A DNA stretch of 25,057 bases, from positions 1 through 25,057 of the IMG/VR virus record IMGVR_UViG_3300018039_000019; one strand, given 5' to 3'. The position numbers and the translations under genes were made by a program. Position 1 is the first letter of the stretch. Every line of letters begins with the position of its first letter. Positions 7,901 to 13,987 of this stretch are shown here, one piece after another. This DNA comes from a virus. The notes under the pieces are model-generated. The model was not told the origin of the DNA, ran no database searches, and saw nothing but the letters and a program-made list of their open reading frames with translations.

Positions 7901-9220
7901 CTGGCGCCTGACATCCTGAATGTCGTTAATAATGTCTTCTGTGGTTCGCTCGCTGGGGGCTTCGACCGTGCGAGGAATCGCATCGTTCCCTAAGTCGAAC
8001 GTCTCTTCCACATCAGTCTGATCATCGCGACGTCGGCGGTCAGCATCAGCACGTGGAGCATCGACATCAGTACGATCATCACGACGTGGCGGCGGCAAAA
8101 TGACATCGTTGCCCATGTCGACAGTCTCATCGCGGCGTGGGCGAGGACGGTCAGACGGCGCCTCGTCACGGCGACGCATTTCTTCTTCCAGTTCACGGCG
8201 ACGACGTTGGAAACGTTCCCAAACCTCGGCCGCGCGGCGGGCATCATCCCACCGGGATGGCTCACCACGACGCCTGCGGGTATCCCCAGCACGACGACGC
8301 TTCTGCCTATTGCGTTCACGCAACAGCATCTCAGCCACAAAACGAAGATCATCAACAGCGCCGCCAGTGCCACGGCCCGGGTCGTAGTCGCCAACCAAAA
8401 GCTCAACAAGATCGCGTGCCGCCCTCCGACGCCGTGCGATCTCCGCCTCAGTTCGTGCGCGGCGACGAATACGTCGTGCTTCTCGGCGAGTCTGCCGAGC
8501 AACCTGTCGCTGTCCACGCTCAGCCGCACGCTGAAGACGTCGAGTGTCACGTGCAGTTTCTCCAGCCTGCTGACCTGCGCGCATGATCGCGCGACCAATA
8601 CGTCGAGTCAAGCTGCCGCCACAACCGCGACCAAAACGGTCGGTGATCCGGCCGCCGTACATTGTGCCGTCAGGACAACGCCAGCCTCCACCCGGGCCGA
8701 TGTCACGGTCGAAAACAGCGCGAACTCCTTTGACTTGGAGTTCCAGCGTCGACATTTTTTGCTGCGTGTAATAGTGGTTCACCTTGAACTGGGCCACCGC
8801 AGCACGATCTTCCGGACTGAAATCGCTCAAAGGCTGGAAAATCACTGAAGGTCGCTGCCCGTTCTGGGCGCGAACACGATTCGAGATCACATGACGCGAT
8901 TTGGTTTGACCGAAGTCCTCCTCAGCCAGAAGGTCATCGCTGACAGTGTGCAGCAGCTTCAGGTAGTTCTCTCGCTGCAAAGTGTTCCGAAGAGCCAGCA
9001 CACTTTTAGTACTAAACACGACCGGGGTGTCGGTTACGAAGTTGGCGGCAAGACTTTCGACAGCATCATCCAACGTCTTTGCGTTCTCTGAAGCCCACTG
9101 CGCCCAACGCTGAGCACCCTTCGTTGCGCCAAAAAAGTCAATGGACGAATCGTCGTGGACGATGACGCTATGCGTATACCCAGAAATACAGTCTTTGACG
9201 ACAGTTATTTTCTTACTCAT
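1940..9220 (-). CDS. 2426-residue giant multidomain protein with C-terminal PI3/4-kinase-like domain
   Basis: Probable virion or ejected protein, inferred from its place in the head operon. Regions in order: an N-terminal domain (1-175); a Cys module (C182-P-D-G..YGGRITD..C200) shared with the neighbouring 682-residue protein; a highly charged Arg/Asp/Glu region (about 200-1050); several divergent helical segments of 45-60 residues (near 541, 853, 1033, 1176 and 1445); an acidic linker (about 1580-1660); a module near 1660-1885 ending in VHAGFVDGPYVWGRFGYR that faintly resembles GNAT-type folds; and a kinase-like domain (about 2090-2330). That domain shows K2122 (YVMKRS), candidate helix-C E2145, catalytic loop GDRHDGN (2226-2232) and IDFG with D2265. 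GDRHxxN plus IDFG is the signature of PI3/4-kinase-like enzymes; HipA-like kinases are the alternative. The substrate is unknown. The start overlaps the end of the upstream gene by 8 bases (ATGAGTAA), and the stop overlaps the next start. Confidence 0.9.
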   Translation of the reverse strand: MSKKITVVKDCISGYTHSVIVHDDSSIDFFGATKGAQRWAQWASENAKTLDDAVESLAANFVTDTPVVFSTKSVLALRNTLQRENYLKLLHTVSDDLLAEEDFGQTKSRHVISNRVRAQNGQRPSVIFQPLSDFSPEDRAAVAQFKVNHYYTQQKMSTLELQVKGVRAVFDRDIGPGGGWRCPDGTMYGGRITDRFGRGCGGSLTRRIGRAIMRAGQQAGETARDTRRLQRAAERGQRQVARQTRREARRIRRRARTEAEIARRRRAARDLVELLVGDYDPGRGTGGAVDDLRFVAEMLLRERNRQKRRRAGDTRRRRGEPSRWDDARRAAEVWERFQRRRRELEEEMRRRDEAPSDRPRPRRDETVDMGNDVILPPPRRDDRTDVDAPRADADRRRRDDQTDVEETFDLGNDAIPRTVEAPSERTTEDIINDIQDVRRQLRQMDRDYERRRDRGENIDLSFGRRRQLLQDRLGALQLERSAAEDRERRDLPEANFLMGGGRRTPSQGGRAARRGVEPRAVQRDNRTGRRRDLGINEQMEIAANLSDEALLDEIESAEELLNNPDSLINTNEFQDTLQRYPLLLTVAADRGLVDRQLRDRPEPGTPRRSRVGAEAERQEGWRGRARAAIGRAVDRLVGDYQPAADGRPARGGRRRGTERDERVDEIIDRVSDTARDLLRDRDGRSRGGRTSENRRDRRARNGDEATDELQRRIDRELRRGLDLPEKDPDAAPGDANEDREIEDVAGEIARDIVEAEGGLPTPREGERIIDGPGTPEEIARTRRQRPGRRPPAGPAARRQREGIPDRVEAEDVDAPRADVPEAPRDAPEAERQVLINGRDAFRDMADEDFADMGDRELRQLVDAYDDADFGALSTAQRERYLNNLARLAYERERRRRDPDRAPVEVSTADVTDANVTFGSEGLPFRPYWRDRDFGADFPDSAARQRRRDAYESRWGRFYDGDGPNAQLTREGDEVRGRSLARHQIRDEKLRSSPSRRVSSRPTEEVVAERQAKRRRARDLDINRELAPQDVEDFGLGELYSIESRIMDQDDDRLADNLTLVQERINELVDRGDEVGPRTPPELIEAGREKLESPSRPDLPDGGEDRSSRIGLNDVEGDDVHIDTDPDFAEEFAYIDDAIDSRRWDDILAVAMRESDDDSPTLLQRWAQNMDEEFMRAMSEGDLNRLDQILQRYAYLSRNSTEPPTRQEAAASNAAQVNRAKMRIQEALVSGGMRRRATQNDLLGWATLPDEDRKRALAGWMDYHGRLRDRVNSLNFGTDLNEENLPDAVSLDGRSLAQIPRIREMDLDAAFEERFGFNRATYGEIVRDRDGFLREIGDITDDVDAWLRGDNDAPTLTDISNRYRALSQMAQRLNAHLYHGDKSGQLGPAIDRMLADVTWAEPQAFAARAVPGAPTLEEFDELWLDINDAMNDVDFYLNASTENILRMSDVELNNFIANIDAIGNGFAPNPARERVNDERIRRFANQIARSIRDNNPSENNRAEKLARVQRAIAERRQGGILATRDVPGQPLPPVPAGVPNMPDNLPDVDDDVRQRLTDKLRNVWARRRRSAVSGQRDYDGNPLDPDDLPWDNSSFNRGARDAFSDLDPGNWLDEPYEVDEPDLDDYTDDKGNWLDPDSEQQYNVALEEFEIYQQELMAWEDQQSRIQGAEGALRDWADDVFNFSYVAPDGRAFRVELEDVSVGSGYTGGELEVNGRIMASDGQGSFIRVGNFTRRFNPSENRVMMDLLRINLHDLENGEILQRTKRSVNGEGRYIDTYSNSAPELRNLGVISEDVYQAIAMMDNGQDMRQKIHDLPEGFRVYIDEFGGKSVMPPTNRPLSRGGGLATAFNYRVWNFAQGAGFTDAEVHAGFVDGPYVWGRFGYRTESSSDVTSMWQRARDQLQDFRAGNDSIIKTEEQAQLIEALADESLSEGIYGPQYLELIYALEFGDSSEDRKQAVRAWMQNNAEFSEGIWTFDERQQIGGEDFINPDEVAAVLTNENKLHKKFKLNGSGPEPQSDHPTMAGGLSEVGPSQASYPAAFVNPDITDENAAADHVRAGGSLSEVPNEYWGWAIRNNSSTRETDTNNTFYYRTIEQPGAMGTVEIYLVRDENGRPTGQGYVMKRSQGASLTGDQGEPYQIDSIGDEVLGYNVLAALGLSPDGATWDGVDGAGQPVAVVPYAPNAAAAGEEVTRGARNFDRAHLDQAEDRGVNARVQALVASWLMNMGDRHDGNALGYIFTPPATQATVDNPNPPPPVPRAVVLPIDFGRTYTTWWANNAGMDPGDDMFQRLVGNREGSSLAHYLNEVYTLMDMELPTTMREVYDDLVSRRGVAAAEEYRQEVLSTVRQLLDRADALRAAGRESWIDMARRNMPANAVLPYGFNDWDQYWDYIGSKYDMFVEQLKGGADALEEVKNWFTQGRRIGVTS

Positions 9221-11261
9221 CGCCCTCTAGTCCAAGAATCTGGAGGATTGCGTCTTTTGAACGCTCCAAAGCTTCGAGGCGGGTGGAGAAAAGATCCTCC
9301 AAGATCGCGAGATGTCGCTCTTCGCCCTCAGAAAGTCTACCGTCAATAGAGAGCTTTTCACGGTAAAGAGTCCAGTCAAATTCTTGCGCTCTTTGCAGAA
9401 GCTGATCAACAACTTCAAGCATAAGTTCACGGTCTTCTTCATCGACAAAGTTCCGACCGTATGACTCCATAGTGTCTTGGAAAAAGTCTTCGGGTCCGAT
9501 GTTTCGGCGAAGCGCAAGCTCCGACTCGCTCAACCCGATAAGACCGGCAGGAGGGCCGATTGTCACGACACCATCAACCTCATCTCCCTGACGGGCAACA
9601 AGAATCGAAGCAGGTGAACGCTCCCGAGTGTCACTCAACCAGTCAGCAGTCTGGACCGCGAGGATGATCTCACCGGGAAGATCCTCCGGACCCATCTCCG
9701 GGTCGATCTCCACATCTTCGACGACCTGATCGGGAGAGCGGTAAAGGAACGGACGCTCATCTCCTTCGCCAGCAAACTTCACGGCCGGCGCCTGCACCCC
9801 AAACTCGCGCATCAGCTCCGAGGTGTAATGGGCAGACATGTGCTCAAAGGGTTCGTTGTTTTCTTTGAGCATGATGCGTCGCCCATCTTCACTCTCGAAA
9901 AGACGGAAACCGTCACGAAGCTCGCGATCCTCGTAAATGTCGGATCGTTCTAGAGCCTCAACAACAATCGCCGGAGCGAGATCCGCCAGAAGGCCACCCT
10001 TGTTGAGGTGTTCCACACCTTCTTTGAGCGACGTAATTCGTTCGCGAGAAGAAGGAGCAACACTGACAGCATCATCAGGCTCGGCAGCAGCTTCTGCTTC
10101 GTCGGGTTCGGCAACGTCTTCGGTTCGTTCATCTGGAGGATTGATGAAAGCATCGACCACCCACCTCGGTTTCCCCTTGCCCTCACCGGAAGACTGAACC
10201 TGTTCAGGGTTTTTGACGTCGCCGAAATCTTGCGAGAACTCGAAAGCGCCGTCTGACTCCTCGGCTAGGAATTTGAGACGCGCAGCCGGATCCGCGTCGA
10301 CGTCCAAATCCGCCGCAGTATTTACATCCTTACCCAGCTGGCGGCGCTCACCCGTGGAAAGATCACGGGTTCTATCTAAAGTCAATTGTACACCATTAGG
10401 CGTAACGTAAACCAGTGTCGTGACACCAGTGTTCGACAAGAAACCCAGCTCCTCGCCGCCAATCGCATTGGCGTTCCGGACAGACTGAACCCAAGCGGCC
10501 TCTTCCATGTTGCGGTTATCGGGAACGCCACGCAGCTCCGCCGACGAAACAACAGGCACCATCACGTAGCCGTCACGACGCACGAGAACAGCCGAAGCAG
10601 CATCCTGATTAGCCGCCGCCGAGACAGCATTCTTGATACTCGACGAACGTGCTTTCCCGTCAGCTTTACCGACAGGCGGAACATTCGCAGCGCGACTCGT
10701 CATCAACTGCACCTGCGAGGCAGACACAACACCACCAAGCCGCTCGCCTTCCCCGCCACCTTCAGGGCGAGATCCGATCGCACGGAGACCACGAGTTCTG
10801 AACACCGCCTGCGCCAAAGTTTCACGAAGCGAAGGGATGTCGAACAGCTGCTTGCCGCACGTAGAAAAGTTCGCGTCCGTAAAACGGCCACCAAACTGGA
10901 AACCTTCCGGACACCGATAGCCGCGTTCCGGCTTGCCAGAAACACGACCACGACCAGAGCCGCCGCCCGGCGTCAACGCGCGCGCAATGCCAGAACGGAC
11001 AGGACTTCGCAACGGGCTGACGTTCCCCGGAAGAAGCGTGGATCCGACAGCCTGAGCGGCCTGACCGGCACGGCTGCTTGAACCAACCGTCCCAACAACC
11101 TTTTCCGCGGAAGCCCGCAGCGCACCAGAGCGATACAGCATTCCCTTGTACTGAAGTAGCTCATCGGAACCGTCGAGCGGCTCGTAAAACAAATCAGTAG
11201 GGATCGCACCCCACAACTCTTTTACGTGGCGCGTATACGCGACCCGGACCGGACGGCTCAT
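9213..11261 (-). CDS. 682-residue structural-locus protein with C-terminal pseudokinase-like domain
   Basis: Probable virion-associated protein and paralogue of the giant protein downstream. Numbering is from the ATG at 11261, one base after the upstream stop; a start at 11285 would add 8 residues but overlap that gene. C117-P-E-G..FGGRFTD..C135 matches the giant protein's Cys module with identical 18-residue Cys spacing. The middle is Ala/Asp/Glu-rich. From about 450, RRIMLKENN (K466) and YTSELMREFG (E482) look like a kinase N-lobe. ADWLSDTRERSPASIL then aligns with ASWLMNMGDRHDGNAL of the giant, with catalytic-loop Asp, His and Asn replaced by Glu547, Ser549 and Ser552. VVTIGPPAG aligns with VVLPIDFGR, with DFG replaced by Pro570-Pro-Ala. 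So it is probably a catalytically dead kinase fold. It ends in a helical region of roughly 90 residues. The stop overlaps the giant gene's start. Confidence 0.87.
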   Translation of the reverse strand: MSRPVRVAYTRHVKELWGAIPTDLFYEPLDGSDELLQYKGMLYRSGALRASAEKVVGTVGSSSRAGQAAQAVGSTLLPGNVSPLRSPVRSGIARALTPGGGSGRGRVSGKPERGYRCPEGFQFGGRFTDANFSTCGKQLFDIPSLRETLAQAVFRTRGLRAIGSRPEGGGEGERLGGVVSASQVQLMTSRAANVPPVGKADGKARSSSIKNAVSAAANQDAASAVLVRRDGYVMVPVVSSAELRGVPDNRNMEEAAWVQSVRNANAIGGEELGFLSNTGVTTLVYVTPNGVQLTLDRTRDLSTGERRQLGKDVNTAADLDVDADPAARLKFLAEESDGAFEFSQDFGDVKNPEQVQSSGEGKGKPRWVVDAFINPPDERTEDVAEPDEAEAAAEPDDAVSVAPSSRERITSLKEGVEHLNKGGLLADLAPAIVVEALERSDIYEDRELRDGFRLFESEDGRRIMLKENNEPFEHMSAHYTSELMREFGVQAPAVKFAGEGDERPFLYRSPDQVVEDVEIDPEMGPEDLPGEIILAVQTADWLSDTRERSPASILVARQGDEVDGVVTIGPPAGLIGLSESELALRRNIGPEDFFQDTMESYGRNFVDEEDRELMLEVVDQLLQRAQEFDWTLYREKLSIDGRLSEGEERHLAILEDLFSTRLEALERSKDAILQILGLEGDE

Positions 11262-11262
11262 C

Positions 11263-11874
11263 TCAACACCCGCAGCCGCAGTCACCGTCGCCCTTCATGC
11301 GACCGTGCTCCACCCAGTTGCCGTTCTCGTCCTGACCTTCGTGGGCCCAGATCGAATCGTCGGCGAGATATTTCATGAACCCGGGCTCCGTCTCCATGAA
11401 GTCACCCAGAACTTTGTTTGCGTGATCCCAGTCAGCTTCTGTGATCACATAGTCGATCATGCCGCCGTCAGCATCTTTCTTTCCACGACGGAACCGGCGG
11501 GCGAGTCGACGCTCCCATTCCTTGTCAGTCCACAGCGAGCCGCGCGTACCTTTGCGAATTTTGCCGCGACAGTTCTTCATGCCCGGATGATGGCAACCCT
11601 CGTTCGGCCACAGGCCAGTCGTCTCGTGGTGCAGCCAAGCGCAGATCCGCTCCAGCGGGTACAGCTCAGGGTGGTTCGCCAGAATGCGACGGCACCGACG
11701 GAAGCCACCCGGCTTGCGCATGATTGGACGCCAGTATCGAAGGAGTCGCTCAAGGTTTCCTCGGCGCGGACCGTAACCACGCAGAATGTCACCGGAGATC
11801 CGCTCCTGCGGAAGGTCCAAAACAGATTGGAGTGCCGGCGGCGTGGTTGCCTTCTCTTCGATGTTGTCGTCCAT
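11263..11874 (-). CDS. Cys/His-rich hypothetical structural-locus protein (~203 aa)
   Basis: Function unknown. The central segment carries a likely metal-binding cluster: RRCRRI, then ICAWLHHETTG, then EGCHHPGMKNCRGK, giving four Cys and two HH pairs within about 45 residues. The C-terminus is GDGDCGCGC, a Cys-Gly tail like those of neighbouring proteins. I chose the ATG at 11874 because GAGGT lies just upstream, overlapping the stop of the preceding small ORF; a GTG at 11895 in the same frame would add seven residues (MDVDEVD). The gene ends one base before the preferred start of the 682-residue gene. It is probably a conserved virion or head-assembly component, inferred from position only. 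Confidence 0.8.
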   Translation of the reverse strand: MDDNIEEKATTPPALQSVLDLPQERISGDILRGYGPRRGNLERLLRYWRPIMRKPGGFRRCRRILANHPELYPLERICAWLHHETTGLWPNEGCHHPGMKNCRGKIRKGTRGSLWTDKEWERRLARRFRRGKKDADGGMIDYVITEADWDHANKVLGDFMETEPGFMKYLADDSIWAHEGQDENGNWVEHGRMKGDGDCGCGC

Positions 11875-11881
11875 ATCTACC

Positions 11882-12195
11882 TCATCCACATCCACAGTCA
11901 GCAGAGATCCCAGCGCTCAACCGCTGATACAGCCGAGTGCGAGACTCAGCGAACTTCTGTCGCAACATTCCGATGTCTGAACTGTCAAACGTCTGAAACG
12001 TGACTCGTTTTACGAACACGTTCGGACTGCGCCCGTAACCCAAATGTCGGGTCGGTGGAAGCTCTGCCCTGAAATGGTTTTTGCGGCTGACGTCTTCAGC
12101 GGAAGACGACCGAGCAGCAGAGTTCCATCTCCGTCTGTTCGCAACGCGAAGAGCCGCTTCCTGTCTATCCACTGCGACAAATCTTTCTGTGTCAC
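11882..12195 (-). CDS. small Cys-tailed ORF, apparently split between two frames
   Basis: Between the 571- and 203-residue genes both visible frames look partly coding. Frame A opens with GTG at 12195 (MTQKDLSQWIDRKRLFALRT...) and stops at 12010. Frame B is open from 12172 to 11882 and ends in KFAESRTRLYQRLSAGISAD plus CGCG. Splicing A to B by a -1 shift at the five-A run (12078-12082) gives one smooth protein of about 104 residues: LKTSAAK continuing into NHFRAELPPTRHLGYGRSP. The A run does not form a canonical slippery heptamer, so a sequencing or assembly indel, a true mutation, or a single-frame gene starting at 12172 all remain possible. The Cys-Gly tail matches its neighbours, which supports a real product in frame B. 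Confidence 0.45.
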
Positions 12196-12217
12196 CCCAA
12201 CACGAGGGGATTTAGCG

Positions 12218-13933
12218 TCAGAGGAACTTCTTCAATTCCTCTTCGGCAGTCAGCATCTCGAATTCGAGAAGATCCTTCATCAGCTGGGAATCCTGATCGG
12301 ACCCGACAACATCGGCCGACTTCTCAGCAGCCTGAGCCTCTTCCTGAATCTTCTTCGGCACCCAGTTCTCGGGGATCAAATCTTCCTGACCGAGGTCCAA
12401 GGCGCGCTTCATGATGTGGGCCTTCGCCTTTTCCTTGTCCTTAGCCCGGCCGTAAGCCTGAATCGCGTTACGAAGATCGGCGACATCCTTGATCGGGAAG
12501 GAGCCATCCTCCATCGCCATGCCTTCCTTCGCCATCTCCTCACGCTGGTCTTCCGAATAGGCGCGCTTCAACGCGAGCTCAGCAGCCTCAGCCTCAATGT
12601 CCTGAGCTTCGGCAGCGTCATACTCGTCGTAGCCAAGAACGTGGCCGTCGAGAGAGACAAACACGTCGTACGACTTCCCGTTCACCGCGTCGATCTCAAA
12701 CACCCAAGAATCGAAACCTTCGAAGATGTCAGAGTCGGCCTGAACGACCATGCCCTTAGTTTCGATTTCGCTTTCGACGACACCGAGAGCGATCTCCTCG
12801 GCAATCTTGATGCTCACGTACTTGGGGGCAGCGCTTTGGATTTCGCCTTCGAGAGACTTCTGACCCATCGCGGCTTCAATGTTCTCGGTGTTGAGACGGT
12901 GGAAGTTGAGAAGTTCGCCGGTGTCACCATCGGCGATGATCTCGATCGCGTGCCCGTCCTTCGACATGATGTCGACGACGAACAGGTTGCCGAAGTCATC
13001 TTCCTCGGTGCCGGTGTAGCCGGAGGCGAGCACCTTGCCGCCGAACATGTCGAGAGCCATGCCCTCAATGTCAGCGATGCCGGGCATGTTGCCCTCAGCG
13101 GCGCATCCACCCGGACAGTTCGCGCAAACCTCACGGTCGTTGGGGAAAGCCTTCCGCTCGAACTGGCAGATGTACGAGTCTTCGAGGTTGAGTTCGTCGG
13201 ACTTCTTGCCGGCGACGCGCTTGATGGCGCGCATGCGACCCTCCATGGTGGGGGCCATCGCGTTGCCCTGAGGCTCAGCGTCTTCCTCTTCCTCTTCCTC
13301 TTCTTCGTCGTCCTCTTCTGCCTCGACCTCGACCTCGACCATGGCCTTTTTCTTCATGGCCATTTCGCCGTCGCCGGACTCCTCGTCCTCTTCGTCCTCT
13401 TCCTCGTCGTCGCCGTCTTCAGGCATTTCGCCCTCGGGCTCCGCCTTTTTCTTCATGCCCTTTTCGTCTTCTTCCATGTCCTCGTCGTCGTCGGACTCTT
13501 CGTCCTCTTCGCCCTCGACCATGTCAGGGGCGTCGACCGGCATGGCCTTCTCCTCGACCTCGGTCTCGACAACATCGTCAACCTTGGCCTCAACCTCTTC
13601 GGCGACCTCTTCGGCGACCTCTTCGACGGTTTCTTCAGCGTCCTTACTCATGACGGCCATCGCGCCACAGGCGCCACAAACCTTGCCGCCCTTGAAGCCG
13701 CACTCTTTAGCTTCCAGTCCCTTGGCGCAGGAGACGACGTCACCGTCGGCGCTGACCTTGAGGATTGCCTTTTCTTCCTGCTGATCCATCTCTTCCGTCT
13801 CCTTGTACTGCATGGCTCGTGACAAGCAGCCCTTGGGATTGGAGCACCCGTCACATGGTTCCATCCGTTTCTGTCCGGAAGTCATGCAGAGGTACTTATT
13901 GCCGATTTTCTCTAAAGCTTTTTCTTCGCTCAT
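12218..13933 (-). CDS. acidic Cys-rich head-locus protein with tandem PepSY-like domains (571 aa)
   Basis: Encoded next to the prohead protease, so probably a capsid-assembly or scaffold-like factor (inference). Regions: cluster C16/C27/C30/C36 (CDGCSNPKGC); cluster C69/C78/C86/C89; an Asp/Glu-rich low-complexity stretch (about 98-220) with repeated MKKKA units; cluster C256/C270/C273/C277 (CQFERKAF...CANCPGGC); two PepSY-like units, about 285-345 (FVVDIMSKDGHAIEIIADGD) and 370-437 (WVFEIDAVNGKSYDVFVSLD, then GHVLGYDEYD); and a C-terminal segment 460-525 (MEDGSFPIKDVADLRNAIQA, then HIMKRALDLG) resembling a conserved phage domain I recall as DUF6582. PepSY domains are known from peptidase propeptides, where they can restrain proteases. 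Three four-Cys sets suggest zinc or Fe-S binding. It is not an obvious major capsid protein. The ribosome-binding site is weak (CTGGATAAC). Confidence 0.85.
   Translation of the reverse strand: MSEEKALEKIGNKYLCMTSGQKRMEPCDGCSNPKGCLSRAMQYKETEEMDQQEEKAILKVSADGDVVSCAKGLEAKECGFKGGKVCGACGAMAVMSKDAEETVEEVAEEVAEEVEAKVDDVVETEVEEKAMPVDAPDMVEGEEDEESDDDEDMEEDEKGMKKKAEPEGEMPEDGDDEEEDEEDEESGDGEMAMKKKAMVEVEVEAEEDDEEEEEEEEDAEPQGNAMAPTMEGRMRAIKRVAGKKSDELNLEDSYICQFERKAFPNDREVCANCPGGCAAEGNMPGIADIEGMALDMFGGKVLASGYTGTEEDDFGNLFVVDIMSKDGHAIEIIADGDTGELLNFHRLNTENIEAAMGQKSLEGEIQSAAPKYVSIKIAEEIALGVVESEIETKGMVVQADSDIFEGFDSWVFEIDAVNGKSYDVFVSLDGHVLGYDEYDAAEAQDIEAEAAELALKRAYSEDQREEMAKEGMAMEDGSFPIKDVADLRNAIQAYGRAKDKEKAKAHIMKRALDLGQEDLIPENWVPKKIQEEAQAAEKSADVVGSDQDSQLMKDLLEFEMLTAEEELKKFL
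13280..13630 (-). repeat. low-complexity DNA encoding Asp/Glu repeats
   Basis: Short tandem repeats inside the 571-residue gene: a CTTCCT-type run near 13280-13305, (CTCGAC)3 around 13321-13340, and a repeated CTCTTCGGCGAC unit around 13588-13625. On the coding strand they give poly-Glu, Glu-Val and VAEE repeats. Such tracts can expand or contract by replication slippage. On the plus strand the same DNA produces spurious poly-Ser and Leu/Phe-rich reading frames. Confidence 0.75.
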
Positions 13934-13987
13934 TTGGTGTTATCCAGTTTATCTAAGACGTTGGGCACCCAGCGTAACGGATATGTG

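Noticed and set aside
13341-13784. Plus-strand poly-Ser open frame
   Set aside because: Product of reading the antisense of the acidic repeat DNA; no independent coding evidence.
12044-13822. Long plus-strand open frame (592 codons), rich in Leu, Phe, Val and His
   Set aside because: It is the exact antisense of the 571-residue Cys/PepSY-like gene; its composition mirrors the Asp/Glu repeats and no motif or ribosome-binding site supports it.
13945-13980. Inverted GGGT/CCCA element between the protease and the 571-residue gene as a terminator
   Set aside because: The stem is only about four base pairs and there is no U-run.
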